DNA of 43,797 nt from a virus. This document shows positions 32,401 to 43,100 of this stretch, piece by piece. The stretch covers positions 1 to 43,797 of the IMG/VR virus record IMGVR_UViG_3300008450_007695. One strand, written 5' to 3'. Under the pieces are notes generated by a model that was given only the letters and a program-made list of their open reading frames with translations, did not search any database and was not told the origin of the DNA. A program made the translations under genes and the position numbers. Within the stretch, counting starts at the first letter, position 1. Each line of letters starts with the position of its first letter.

Positions 32401-35400
32401 CCGTTAGCATCACGTGCTTCAACAAATGCAAAGAACTTACGTAAATCGGCACTTGCTGTAGCTTTTGAGTTAATAGTAAACGCCCAGTCGTCTGAGTAAA
32501 TTGTCTTTTCTAGACCTACTGTTTCTTCACTTTCATCGAGGTCCATACTTTCGTCTACTCGTCCTGTAGAAAGTACACTCATGTATTGGTTTACTAAACT
32601 TTGTAGTTTAGGAAATTGATCGACAATTTTATCTAGTACTGCAGCTTTTTTAGGAAAACCATTGTTTCTATAAAAATCTGCTAGTTGTTTTAAAGATTCT
32701 TTATGTTCTTCAAATACAGGAAGAGTTTCTAAAGTTTTCTTGCCACCAACTTCTTTAAGAGCTAAGGCTCTTTTCATGATGTCTGCAGCAATATAAGATT
32801 GCAAAGATTCTTGAGTACGTGGGCTAACGCCTTCTAATAGTAGTTCCCTAGCTTCAGCAACAATAGTTTCTACTTGATCGGGCTCAATAGTAGCCAAAGC
32901 ATCATCAAAAGTATCTTCTGAAATATCAGTGCTGTCTTTAGTATTACCATCTACTTTAATAGTTAATCCATTAGGTAAAGTAATACTGCCTGTGTTTTGT
33001 GTTGAACGGGCTTTATATAATTCTAATGCTTTGTTAAAACTGTCTACAGCATTTTGCTTAGACTCAAAGCCGTTAGCTACAGCATCTTCGTCTGTCTTTA
33101 AAAAAGTACCGTCTCCTAAATTTTGAATATATCCTTCTAAAGTTTTAACAATAGACTCAGGAGCTACTGACTCTAACATCTGAGAGATAATCTGCTCGGC
33201 ATTTTCAGTAACAGTATCTGCAACAGGTGGTGTAGTAGTAGCTGTAGGTTGTGTAGCAACAGGCTGTTCTAAAGCAGCTAGTTCTGCATCATATTTAGCA
33301 TTTATATCTTGTAACTCTTTTTCTAATTCTTTAATTGATTTAGTCTTACCTGTAAAGTCTTGTGCATAATATTTTTTTAAAGCATTCTTCCTTTTTCTTT
33401 CTATATTAGCTTTTTGAGCTTCTATATCAGTAGATGGTGCAGCAGGTTGACTTGCTGGCGGAGCACTTGGCGGTGTAGCTGTAGAAGCAACAGGCGCAGG
33501 CTTAGGCAATTGATTAGCATTAAGCTTTTGTGTCTGTAGTTTACCAGCAAACTTAGTATCAAAAAGAATAGTTGGCTGAATAGTATAAACCCATTTAGGC
33601 TTATCTTCTGTGCCAATGTTAGCAGAGATTACGTTACTCTTAGTAGAACGTTTAATTTGATCTAAGTAACTTAGAGTCTCTGTTTCTCCTTCTCTATTTA
33701 AAACTATTACAGTAGGAGTGTTTTCTTGTAGAGCTTCAATTCTTACGTTACTTACCATTTGTGCTAACACATTAGTAAGCTTTGTAAGATTTTCTGCATT
33801 TAATCTTTTACCAAAATTTGATCCTTCAAAGTTTCTAGAGATTACTACGCCATATCGTTGGACTTCACTACCATCTTGTTGGACGTATTTGTTCATCATA
33901 ATGCCTGGACGGCCGAATTCTATACCTGTTTTAGTAATAGACAGTAACGGCGTAGTAGAAGGTAGAGCACTATTAGTACCGCCTTGCATTAATAAATTCT
34001 CAATAGATTGCCCTTTAGCAGGAAAAATATAAGTAAATTGATTAACATAGTTAGCTAACCCTACTGAGTCTGTGATATCGTGACCTGTAGCATCAGCAAT
34101 AGCTTTAACTACAGGATTGTTAATATCTCCAGTAAGATGTGCTTCAACCGCTAATACAATAGAGTTAACAACCTCAGCTGCTAACTTAGTACGCTCTAAA
34201 GGAATAGCTAAAAATTTATCAGGACCTACTTTAACTATAGCATAAGGACGACCTGCTTGAGTATCTTCTTTATTTATGATTACTCCTTTTTTGCCTAGTA
34301 GATTTTCTTTAGAGTTTGCAAATTTATATTCACCGTCTTTACCTACAGCAATAATTAACTTATCATCAGGCATTGCTTCTGTAAGAGGTAAAGACTTTCC
34401 GTCTGCAGTTTTAAACAAACGACCAAAACTTTTATAATCTACTTTAGATTTAACAGTTCCTTTTTCTACAATAGATTTACGGATTAAGTAATTTTTTTGT
34501 CGGTCTTCAGCAATTGCTTCTTGTGTATTGTCTAAGTTTTCCGCCTTGTACCAAGAGTTATCGTGTACGTAAAATACAGTTTCTCCTGACTCAAGAGTAA
34601 CTTTAATAGGAACTTCAGCAATATACTCTGGCAATTGGTTTAATGGAATGTTACGATTTTCAGCAATCTGACGTAACTCTGCTAAACGTAATGGCCATGC
34701 TATTGTCTCACGAGTATTACTTTTAGGATCGTATTTCTCTCCTTCATACTCAGTATCTATAGTCATAATTAGTTTAGTACCTGGCTGCAATGCATCAGGG
34801 TCTAGTACTAATTGATTATCTTCGAGTTGATCAGTAAACTCTTCACGATTTACAGTAAGTATTTCTGCAGTTTGATTAAAATCTCTTGATAAAAATGCTG
34901 CACGATTATGTCCTTCTGCAGCTCTATCGTAGCTATAAATTAAATTACCATTGACGTCTTGGCCTATTAAATAAGTCTTGTCGTTTTGATTAAGAGATTC
35001 TGCAGCATTAGTAGTGCGCTTAGAAGCTTGGTCTGCTTCATTTTTTGGGTCAGGTAATCCATCAGGAAGCTCTGTTTCAGTGTCTTTGTTGTTCTGATCG
35101 TTAGCATCTTTTGTTTCTTGTTCTTCAGTTTCATTACCTTGTTGAAATTGATCAAGTGGATTCTTAGGAGGAGCAGTAGGATTCTTTAAGCGCTCTAAAT
35201 GATCAGAATACTCCATGCGAAGTTGATCTTTTTTATTTTGACTTATTTCTGCATCATCTATTGCTTTTTGGATTTCATCATAGTTTGCATCTGTAGAAGC
35301 ATTAATTTTAGAACGCAACTGTTGCATTGTAAGTTCGACTTGCTTTCTTTTTGCAGCTGCCGCATTACTTTGTTTGATAGTATCAATCTTTGCTTCTGCA

Positions 35401-37529
35401 AGTTGTCTAAACTGCTCATCGTCAGTTTGATCCATTAATTTTTCTACATCAGGAATAGTTTGTGCGTTAACTAATTCAGCATTAAGAGTTTTAAGTAATT
35501 CTTTTTTAGCTTGTTTAGCTTCATATTCTTGTTGATATTTTCTACTAGTAAGTGTAGTAAACTCTTCTTGATTGCTTTCTATTAATTTATTTAATAGCTC
35601 TTCCTGCCCTTGATAACCTTCATACTGCTCGTATTCAGGAGTATTTTTGACTTCTTTTAAAAACTTGTTGTAAGTTTTTTGGTTCTCTTTAGTATCTCCT
35701 TGATTATTTTCAATATCGCTAAGTACATAGTTAAGAGGAACTTCTTTCTTTTTTGGAGTACGTTTTACCTCAACACCTTCTACTTTATCAATCTGATCGT
35801 ACTCTTCCGTAAACTTATACTTCTGAGCAATGTCACGCACTTTTTGTGCGTAAGCAACTTGAGCATTCTTAGTAAGAGTACCTGTTGTATTTGCTTGACG
35901 GTCTAATCTTTGTTTGGCTGCACGGTTATAAAAAATCTCATCGGCGTTTTTATACTCTTCAAAGTTATTATAGACTTCTTCTAATTCTTTTAAATTTTCT
36001 AAAGCTTTTTTAGCATTAGCTAAATATTCAGGACCTACTTCTGCAGGATCCTTAGCCATTTCTTCTTTAAGTTGCTCTTCTAAGATATCTGTAGTACCAG
36101 ATTGAAAAGCTTTTAATGCAGTGTTTTCAAAAAGTTTTTCTCGAATCTCTTGCACTTTAGCATCATCTCCACGATTTGCAGCATCAAACAATTCTTGTTC
36201 AAATTGCATGCGCTCGTTGATATTCATTAAAGCATCAGTAACTTTAACTCCGTTTTGTTTAAGTTCTTCAATTACTTTTTGCTGTCTCTGATATTGCTGA
36301 CGAAGATTTTCGTTATAACTAATTTTGTTACCATTTTCATCAAGAGTAGCACCTGGGCCATATTTACTAGACCTTAAAGCTGAAGTAATAGCAGTTTGTC
36401 CTGCTCCACCTATAGCTCCTAAAAAAGCAGCTTCTAAGCCTTCCATAGTACTAATAGCTTCAAAACCTTTTTTCATGTAATCCTTCTCACCACGTCCTTT
36501 AGCTTCTCCAGCTTTTTGCGCGACAAGGTTAACAGTTTCTTCTAAAGCTTCTTGCCCTGCTTCTAATCCTACTTTACCTAAAGTAGCTCCTAATGTAGGA
36601 GCAATAAGAAGGTTACGGGTAGATTTCATTGGGGTCAAGAATGCTTTTGCAGATGTAAGATTTAGAAGAATATTAGCACGGTTAATATTCATTGTAGTTG
36701 CAGCAGCTCTTGCAGCATCTTCTTTTGCTTCTGTGTCACTCTTACCTTTAGCTCTAGAATTTTGGTAAGTATTTTTATAAACCTGGGTAGCTTCAATAAC
36801 AGCTTCTGCTTGGTTCATCATAGTAGCTGCACCAACTTGGCCTACTACACCTCCTACAGTTTTAGCATTTTTTGCCCCCATTACAGTCGCTGCTAAACCA
36901 CGAGCTAATGCTTTACCTCCTAATGATGCTAACTTACCTGCTCCCATACCTGTAGCAGCAAATGCAGTAATAGATTCTACAAGACCTTCGCCTCGTGTCA
37001 TCCACCATGCAAAGTCTCCAAGTTGCATTGAACCACTAGGATTTTCTTCATAAATAGGTAAAGCTTCACTAGATTTTTCTTTAATACTATCTGCCCAATT
37101 AACAATAGAATTAGTTGCTGCTTCTTCTGCACTAAAATACCCAGGAAGATCTAACATAGCTGCAGCTCCTCCAATAATTTGAGGCACTATATTTACAGCA
37201 AGTCTACCTATTGCATTTCCTGCTTGTTCCCAATTAGATTGGTTTTCTGCTCTTAAAGTATTAAGAAAATCTGTATCAAACTGTCCTCCACGTAATGTAT
37301 TACGATCTATGTAGTCTTCATATGCATCATAAAAATCTGGAGAATCAATGTTGTACATTGCATCTACTCCACTGTACCCTGCTATCCTGCCTCCAGCTTC
37401 TTCTTGTGCTTTTTCGTAATCAGGAAGAACTCCTGATTTAATAGCTTCATTTTTACTTTGTTGTATTAAACTATCAAGTTTTGAAGTATCTGGAAGTTTA
37501 TTAATAGGAGGCGTTGTATTTTTAGGCAT
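29421..37529 (-). CDS. 2702-residue virion protein: ejection module plus probable RNA polymerase beta-like half
   Basis: The largest gene of the window. The N-terminus has Ala/Gly-rich hydrophobic patches at about 100-130, 185-240, 300-325 and 365-385 (for example GLVESITAFAATGMGAGKL), typical of ejected phage proteins that cross membranes. Residues about 430-830 are coiled-coil rich. Two Pro/Ala/Thr linkers near 1343-1370 and 1418-1440 separate domains. The last ~350 residues hold YIKSSSFPLIPQ (K2452), GTANKVGAVA (K2504), NFRIQQDVPY and NVGTQERALL. I read these as the beta-like double-psi-barrel half that precedes the beta-prime half in the phi14:2 polymerase; this is inference. The stop overlaps the ferritin start. 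The gene is preceded by the largest gap of the block (36 nt) with a palindrome. Confidence 0.7.
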   Translation of the reverse strand: MPKNTTPPINKLPDTSKLDSLIQQSKNEAIKSGVLPDYEKAQEEAGGRIAGYSGVDAMYNIDSPDFYDAYEDYIDRNTLRGGQFDTDFLNTLRAENQSNWEQAGNAIGRLAVNIVPQIIGGAAAMLDLPGYFSAEEAATNSIVNWADSIKEKSSEALPIYEENPSGSMQLGDFAWWMTRGEGLVESITAFAATGMGAGKLASLGGKALARGLAATVMGAKNAKTVGGVVGQVGAATMMNQAEAVIEATQVYKNTYQNSRAKGKSDTEAKEDAARAAATTMNINRANILLNLTSAKAFLTPMKSTRNLLIAPTLGATLGKVGLEAGQEALEETVNLVAQKAGEAKGRGEKDYMKKGFEAISTMEGLEAAFLGAIGGAGQTAITSALRSSKYGPGATLDENGNKISYNENLRQQYQRQQKVIEELKQNGVKVTDALMNINERMQFEQELFDAANRGDDAKVQEIREKLFENTALKAFQSGTTDILEEQLKEEMAKDPAEVGPEYLANAKKALENLKELEEVYNNFEEYKNADEIFYNRAAKQRLDRQANTTGTLTKNAQVAYAQKVRDIAQKYKFTEEYDQIDKVEGVEVKRTPKKKEVPLNYVLSDIENNQGDTKENQKTYNKFLKEVKNTPEYEQYEGYQGQEELLNKLIESNQEEFTTLTSRKYQQEYEAKQAKKELLKTLNAELVNAQTIPDVEKLMDQTDDEQFRQLAEAKIDTIKQSNAAAAKRKQVELTMQQLRSKINASTDANYDEIQKAIDDAEISQNKKDQLRMEYSDHLERLKNPTAPPKNPLDQFQQGNETEEQETKDANDQNNKDTETELPDGLPDPKNEADQASKRTTNAAESLNQNDKTYLIGQDVNGNLIYSYDRAAEGHNRAAFLSRDFNQTAEILTVNREEFTDQLEDNQLVLDPDALQPGTKLIMTIDTEYEGEKYDPKSNTRETIAWPLRLAELRQIAENRNIPLNQLPEYIAEVPIKVTLESGETVFYVHDNSWYKAENLDNTQEAIAEDRQKNYLIRKSIVEKGTVKSKVDYKSFGRLFKTADGKSLPLTEAMPDDKLIIAVGKDGEYKFANSKENLLGKKGVIINKEDTQAGRPYAIVKVGPDKFLAIPLERTKLAAEVVNSIVLAVEAHLTGDINNPVVKAIADATGHDITDSVGLANYVNQFTYIFPAKGQSIENLLMQGGTNSALPSTTPLLSITKTGIEFGRPGIMMNKYVQQDGSEVQRYGVVISRNFEGSNFGKRLNAENLTKLTNVLAQMVSNVRIEALQENTPTVIVLNREGETETLSYLDQIKRSTKSNVISANIGTEDKPKWVYTIQPTILFDTKFAGKLQTQKLNANQLPKPAPVASTATPPSAPPASQPAAPSTDIEAQKANIERKRKNALKKYYAQDFTGKTKSIKELEKELQDINAKYDAELAALEQPVATQPTATTTPPVADTVTENAEQIISQMLESVAPESIVKTLEGYIQNLGDGTFLKTDEDAVANGFESKQNAVDSFNKALELYKARSTQNTGSITLPNGLTIKVDGNTKDSTDISEDTFDDALATIEPDQVETIVAEARELLLEGVSPRTQESLQSYIAADIMKRALALKEVGGKKTLETLPVFEEHKESLKQLADFYRNNGFPKKAAVLDKIVDQFPKLQSLVNQYMSVLSTGRVDESMDLDESEETVGLEKTIYSDDWAFTINSKATASADLRKFFAFVEARDANGAVMTNELGFPEIIPFDQVYDTLHMLLANKPADLDIMLDTLGLYTEAFPWLQTVIDNIENSPERIKNEFVSDMAKHHIGMKFIMWNKDQYGNYSLQRWSSNSSAMEERLRDYWGSNLLKPGNNLILVNEAGDYIYNKEVVDDIVTIASEWEKNPKDVTNEELAKWLGNFGIVLSDATYKDLRAGKYNNSGRKSWEALFNTSSGLVKVLKEELKAIANNPDKIADKSLLKDSAIKALSKLEAINTASNFSNSFRAGTKTIYSYGNNNYLVNRMRDLTSYDSDNKKFINQDLIDKLKKISFTRDSLWLAALTQDGETGDLMRSSLGIDYLSLEALKRQYTKSQEDRKLNKLTVDEHELVKLGMFFNGSKQVADGKTYRKVSYFYPTMSDKTTMLVVNALAQQVVVTPGGVTDANLESLYQATVQPEINRIRAAVLEGKSDIAGYEPEYFYFFPALNDLIVEVNGTMQNYRDLVRSGNDAVVNPEVKQAVYDYLQETLNTLVDKKLEDWNNLGIGQTIKDAKGRVTDKYTFLDSAYMSNIAKGVGEAARVRFAATDYVFNSLIANSEMMKLFTGDPALYAKFKDGNTTLENLSATFINMGKRLAGDIAPGLELADSANNKYLQVFLQDKKLKSNNLKDSVQKEFFEKINKDYSDGKKGYGEIEGSDAQEYTTWKEHLYVLNQLGRLTDFQYNTINKKLTQQSAGVINNNTKLTYEELGLVMQPMKPVYVGNMTSVEDNADRRVYIKSSSFPLIPQFTAGLQIDKIRQGLEKYEESVSKDITAGGQPKFIRASFGTANKVGAVASEIKTFDDNGNVVDNFEVKPENTLVLDRSNFRIQQDVPYKREKAEINVGTQERALLFVDLLDVQVTKDKTGKDLVKEYNSAYQDLFEYNQKKLAKRLGLYEEITEDNVLEQFNEVEADPEMVEKIAEKMDAISKIKSPIKKQTALQEFEDEIGADNLERINFINQNFDKIVEGLVDSKINYFFDENDQFKNCD

Positions 37530-37536
37530 AGCAAAA

Positions 37537-37552
37537 ACTTTTATGTAAAAGT
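37537..37552. promoter_or_regulatory. Perfect palindrome upstream of the 2702-residue gene
   Basis: ACTTTTA TG TAAAAGT lies 8 nt before the minus-strand ATG (37529). Read on the minus strand, TACTTTTA resembles a -7 box, but no TTG is found 20 nt upstream. It may be an operator, a weak promoter part or an mRNA structure near the start codon. Confidence 0.35.
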
Positions 37553-37565
37553 AAGAATTTTGTGA

Positions 37566-40145
37566 TTACTTTAAGTACCTCTGTTCTGCAATCTGTACCT
37601 TTAAACCGTTTATATCACTAGACTTTAATCCAGTATCAACTTTTCCTGCAGGACTAATAACATAAGCTTTATAAATAGGATCGACGTTATTGCCTACATA
37701 TTCTTTAACTAATCTAATATTTACACCTGTTTCTCCTGTTGGAATAGTTTCTAGTACTGCAGTTCTATTAGTATTATTTACTTCAGCTGCTTCAGCACTT
37801 TGTCTTGTTACGCTACTACTAGTCATTAAATTATAAAGACCTACTGCAGTTGTTTGAAATGTTTGATTTGCCAATGGATCAGAATCTTTTAGTTGATAGT
37901 TCATTTGAGCAGTTCTACGTAAAATTTTCTCAAATAATGCTTCTTGTCCAGGTTTAGCCATTACTTCAACAGTATTAGAGCGTGTGTCCCCATCTTCATC
38001 TTTATAAGTATAAGGTATCTCCATAAATACTACATTACCACGCATACCAATTTTAGGAGTTTTACCTTCTGCTAATTTAGTACCTCCTGCCATTCTTCCT
38101 TCTTCATCAAATCCTGGAACATTTGCCCAACCTCTTCCTGTTAAAGGAGCAAATCTAGTTAGTTCACTAGCATTTAATAATTCTTGTCCTAGTGCAGCAT
38201 CTACAACTTTATCTCCTACAATACGGGAACCCATTTCATTTCCTGAGAAATTTTCTTTATATGCTTTATCTTTAGCTAAGTTAATTGTACCACCTAATTC
38301 TTTAGAACCTGCTCTCGAAAAATCAAACCCGTTTTCTACAGCTTCTGTTAGACTTTTAAAGCCATAAGCTTTTGCAATATTATTAGCTGACAGCCTGTAT
38401 TCTGCAGGCATGTAAGTTTCTTTAGCTGAACGAGAAGGAGTATATTCTACTACTCCACTTTCAATTAATTTTTCTACTGTTGTTCCCCAACTTTTTGCTA
38501 ACTTTTCTACAGTACCTACATCAGTTAAAGTTTTTTCTTTTCCTAATGTTTGTATTTCTTCTTTAAATCCTTTTAATGAAGTAACACTGCCAGCAATTTG
38601 TTTAATTTGATCGTCAGCATCTCTAAAACGATTATAGTTTTCTTGCATTCCTTCGAGAGTTGTGCCTACCATTTGAGCAGTTTTAGTATTGCTTAACTCA
38701 TTAAATACAGATGCAGAAGTACTTTGTTTAATGCCAGTAGCTAATCCTGCATTATATAATTTTCTGTGGAAATCAGTAGCATCTTTAGATTGTTGGAAGA
38801 TAGCAAAAATTTGTTGCTGACGTGCAACAGCCATTGCTGGGTTAGCTTCCATATTTTTACGCAATTCAGAACCTTTAGCTCCCATTGAAAGAGCTCTCAT
38901 ATTTCCTCCAGCGATATTATTAATTTTTGTAATATTTGGTACTAAGCTTTTAGTTGCTAAATATCTATTTTGTTCTAAGTCTACACTTACTAATTCTTTA
39001 GTAGTAGGAGTAGTTCTACCTACTGTACCTTCTAATGTAAAATCTTTTCCTGAACCTGATCCACTAGTTGGTATTGCTTGGAAAGAATAATCAGTGCTTA
39101 TATTATTTACTTTAAAAATTTGACCTAACTCAGCAGCATCATATTGATTAGCCATGTAATCTCTTGTATATAAAGCTTGAATAATATCTGGATTAGGGTT
39201 ATTCTTTTGGTCTAATAAAAGCTGTTTAGTTTCTAATAGTTTTTGGTATTCTTCTGTATCAGTTTTTTTATCTGCTTCAGCTTTTTTAATTAATCTTTCA
39301 TTAGCTGATAAATTTTTATCAATTAAATTATTTGCTAAGTTGTAGAAAGAAGCGCCTTCATCTTTAGCATATAAATAATCTTTAAAGTTATAAGCAGCAT
39401 TTTCTTGAAGCCATGGCTTAAATCTATCAAGACTCATCATATAAGCTTCTACTGCTTGATCTATTTCTTCAGGTTTTAATTGCTCAAAAGAACTTTTAAC
39501 AAATTGAGCTTTTTGAGAAGTAGGTTCAATGCCTAAAGTTCTTAAAGCTCCATCCCATTCTTTAGCTTTCATTGCACTAGCGACTTTATATTTAGTATCG
39601 TCAAAGTCTTTTTGCATATCTGTGATTCTTCCTACTTTACCAGTAATAGGATTATAAGTTCCTGTAGGATTTTCTGCATCTCTTTTATAAGCAGTACCTC
39701 CTACATTTTCAAATTTTCGAAGCTCGTCGGTTCTCCATTGCAAATATTGCTGCTTAGTAATATCTCCTTTTGCTACACGAGCAACTTCTTCTTTATCCCG
39801 TTCTGTAAAAGTTTTATAATTTGTTTCTAGTGCAATACGTTCTGGATCTTCTAACCATAATCTATTAAGCTGTTTAAGTTTACTAGCAGCTTGTGTATAG
39901 TTTTTACTTTCCATTAAGTTAGTTACTAACTCATCTCGTTTAGTTCTATATAATTGTTCTAAAGCTTTTGCCTTTTCCTTTTCATAAGGAAATTCTAATG
40001 ACGTTGCTTTAACATCAGCTTCTTCAATAGCAGCTTTTGTTAAGTCATATTTTTCCTGCATTTTCATTAATGGCTCTGCAAATGCCATTAAATTTAAAGG
40101 CTTATATTGAAATTGAGTAGGAGTACTATACGGAGTAATTGCCAT
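37566..40145 (-). CDS. Virion cargo-type protein, 859 residues
   Basis: A helical, highly charged protein starting MAITPYSTPTQFQYKPLNL, a beginning I associate with crAss-like virion proteins encoded beside the RNA polymerase. The first ~120 residues are long amphipathic helices (KMQEKYDLTKAAIEEADVKA, KEKAKALEQLYRTKRDEL). Later parts mix helices with a beta-rich C-terminus (VVFMEIPYTYKDEDGD). There is no signal peptide, membrane helix or enzyme motif. It lies 2 nt after the upstream gene and is surely co-transcribed. The likely role is as capsid or tail-lumen cargo that leaves with the DNA. Assignment is by context and style. Confidence 0.65.
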   Translation of the reverse strand: MAITPYSTPTQFQYKPLNLMAFAEPLMKMQEKYDLTKAAIEEADVKATSLEFPYEKEKAKALEQLYRTKRDELVTNLMESKNYTQAASKLKQLNRLWLEDPERIALETNYKTFTERDKEEVARVAKGDITKQQYLQWRTDELRKFENVGGTAYKRDAENPTGTYNPITGKVGRITDMQKDFDDTKYKVASAMKAKEWDGALRTLGIEPTSQKAQFVKSSFEQLKPEEIDQAVEAYMMSLDRFKPWLQENAAYNFKDYLYAKDEGASFYNLANNLIDKNLSANERLIKKAEADKKTDTEEYQKLLETKQLLLDQKNNPNPDIIQALYTRDYMANQYDAAELGQIFKVNNISTDYSFQAIPTSGSGSGKDFTLEGTVGRTTPTTKELVSVDLEQNRYLATKSLVPNITKINNIAGGNMRALSMGAKGSELRKNMEANPAMAVARQQQIFAIFQQSKDATDFHRKLYNAGLATGIKQSTSASVFNELSNTKTAQMVGTTLEGMQENYNRFRDADDQIKQIAGSVTSLKGFKEEIQTLGKEKTLTDVGTVEKLAKSWGTTVEKLIESGVVEYTPSRSAKETYMPAEYRLSANNIAKAYGFKSLTEAVENGFDFSRAGSKELGGTINLAKDKAYKENFSGNEMGSRIVGDKVVDAALGQELLNASELTRFAPLTGRGWANVPGFDEEGRMAGGTKLAEGKTPKIGMRGNVVFMEIPYTYKDEDGDTRSNTVEVMAKPGQEALFEKILRRTAQMNYQLKDSDPLANQTFQTTAVGLYNLMTSSSVTRQSAEAAEVNNTNRTAVLETIPTGETGVNIRLVKEYVGNNVDPIYKAYVISPAGKVDTGLKSSDINGLKVQIAEQRYLK

Positions 40146-40147
40146 GA

Positions 40148-43100
40148 TTATGAATTTTTACCTTTATTTGCTCTACGTGCTGCAGCTGCTGCATTTAGTT
40201 TATCTGCAATACTTATATATCTAAAATTACCTGCATAGTCAGGAGCTATTGTTTGCAAATATTTTTCTTGTAAATCTGTGCTAGATAATCCTTGAGCAAT
40301 TTCACTAGCTTGTGTTAAACCTGCAGCTAACATATTTTGTCTAGCAGATAAAGCTTGATCATTATACTGTTGAATAGCTAAATCTTGTGTCATATTATTA
40401 GACTCTACTTGAGCATTAAATTTATCTGCTTCCATTTTTTGAGCCTTGTCAAAGTTTTCTTTTTGTGCATAAATATCACGAATAGCTTGTTGACGCATAT
40501 TAGCCATGTTGCCTAATGTAGCTAAGTAACTTCCTGCACCAGGTGCTGCATTTTTAGCAGCTTGCATTGCAGTACCATAAGCACTGCGGACTGCTGCTAA
40601 TTGCGGATCTACGTTCATTTCATAAGGAGAAATTTTAGCACGAGACTGATAGTCGCTAACATCTAATTGATTTACTTTACCAAAAAGACCACGACCAATA
40701 TTATAAAGTGCAGGTAATGCAGAAACTCCCGCTAAAATAGGATTTTGTTCTATAGATTCTAAACCTGTTTTTTTATCCATTTTAGTGAGCATTTTTCGTA
40801 ATTCAGATGCCCACTCATCATCACTCATTCCTTCAGGTTTTACTAGACCATTACTTGCAGCAGCATTCATAATAGCTTCGTCTTCTTGTGCAAGTTTTTC
40901 TACTTCTAATAAATCAGTATCATCTCCTTCTTCAGCAACAACTTCAGTAGTAGATACATCAATAGGGTTACTTAAACTAGCATAATGTTCTTCTAAAGCT
41001 GCTTTTGCCATTTCAATATCTTGACTGTCAAACTTTCCATCTCCATCTGCATCAGCTCCTTCTGGCATAAAACTTTGAAGGATTATAGGATTATTTAATG
41101 CTTCCTCAATTGTAAGACTAACGGGAACTCCTTGAATATTAAATGTAGCTTTTGGTCCAGTAATAGGATCTAAAGAACTTCCTTCTGCAAACTGATTAGT
41201 AAACATACCAGTAGTAGGTGCTCCTAAATAGCCTCCCTGTGCCATGAAATTTCCTGCGACATTCATCGCTTTAGTAATAAATGGGTTTTGAGGAGCGTTC
41301 ATTAATTTAGCAGCAGCTTTACTTCCTTCAAGAGCTCCTTCTGGGATTACTTTTTTATCTGGAGAACCACCAAAGAATGTACCGTACATTGAACCTAATT
41401 GTCCTACACCTTGTGCTACTTTATCTGTTTTTTCTCCTGTACCTGGCAAAGCAGCAACTCCGCTAGCTAAACCTTCTACACCTTCACTAATAGCTGATTT
41501 AGTAGTAGCACCACCCGTTAGTACTGCAGAACCAAGAGCACCTGCTGCATTACCAAAACCTCTTGCAGCATCTAGACGACCTGCCTGACGTTCATCAACA
41601 TCTCCTATTTGAGATAGTTTTTCGTATCCTTTGTCTGTAAGATTGTCAGTAGTACCAAAAGTAGCTGCATCTAGTACACCTTCTCCGATACCATAAAGCG
41701 CAGAACCGATACCACGTAGGGCCATCATGCCTCCACCTGCACCGTACATATGACCGCCCATGTTATACATCTTACCCCCCATGCTCATTATACCTTGTTG
41801 TTGCATTTGTTGCATCATTGCTGGGTCTATTTCTTGTGGCATTCCTGCTGGAGGAGCCATTTGTTGTTGCTGCTGCATTGCCATCTCGTCTGCCATTGCT
41901 TGTTGGTCCGCCATAGCTGCTTGATCTACTATTTGTAAATCAGGATACTTAGATTGCATTTCTGCAACAGCTGCTTGTTTTTCAGACTCTTTTTGCTGCT
42001 CTTGCGCTTGCATTAAGTTTTCTAAATCACGTTGAATAGCAACTTGTTCAATAGTATCATTTTCACGACGAGAATTTGGACGATTTAATTTCTTAGAAAT
42101 ATCAGCAAATGTTTTTCCTATATCTCCTTTAGGCAAATCGTATAGAGTAGCAGTTTCTTTAGATACTTTAATCTCATCTGAAAAAATATAATCTGCTGCA
42201 TTAAGTTTAGTTTCACCTTGTTCTACAAGATTTAATTTACCATCTTGTGCAAATCCTTGTGGAATGCCTCCTAGCGGATTTATTTCATGGGAACCTCCTT
42301 CATTAAATTCAGTAAGTTGTCCGCCATCAGCAAACGCTCGACCTCCCATGGAGTACATATGGCCTCCCATAGCATGTTTAACATTATGTGCTTTACCACC
42401 AATACTAACCTTTTGGTTACCTGGTGTTCTTTCAAATTCTCCTGTAGCATGTCCATATGCTAACCATGCTTTGTATGCGGCTGGTGATTTAAAGTTCATA
42501 GCGCCTCCTTGTTTAAAATTATTTTCTCCCAATCCTTCTGGATCGTTAGGGTCATATATAATAGGTTCTACATTAGAACCTGATTTTGTTGATGGTACAT
42601 AAATATCTTCTGCGTTTTTATTCCAACGTTTATCTATTGGGCTAGCATTTACTTTAGGACCAAAATCTCCATAAGGATCTCCTCCTTGTATTTGTAAATT
42701 TTCTTCGCCGCCTTTATCTGCTCTTCCTAAGAATGAAGTAAGAGGCGACATATTAATGTCTGGCATATTAATATGAGGAGTCTCTATTTGTTGTAAGGGA
42801 AATCTAATTCCTACTTCACCCGAAACATGAGGGCGAAACATAGTTCCTAATGTTTTATCCATAGGTCCCGCACCTGTAGTATTAGTACTATTATTGCTGT
42901 TTTGATTAGGATCATAGTTAGGGTCTTGTCCTATAGTATTAGAAATATTAGCAGCATTTTTAGATGCAGCCCCAAACCCACCTGTTAAAGCAGCTTTACC
43001 ATAAAAAGACATAGGAAAATCCTTAAATGCTTTAGGTCTATATTCTCCTTCAGCACGAATTCCCCAACCAAGTTTTGCTCCTTTTGTTGAATTTAAAGTA

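Noticed and set aside
29423-37529. Long plus-strand reading frames opposite the giant genes (for example 29914-30315, 33718-34032, 42264-42602)
   Set aside because: They lie antisense to much longer frames with clear protein character, have improbable composition and no family resemblance.
24410-37529. The polymerase split as a sequencing frameshift
   Set aside because: A complete ferritin gene with its own start and stop lies between the two parts, and both junctions have normal gene spacing.
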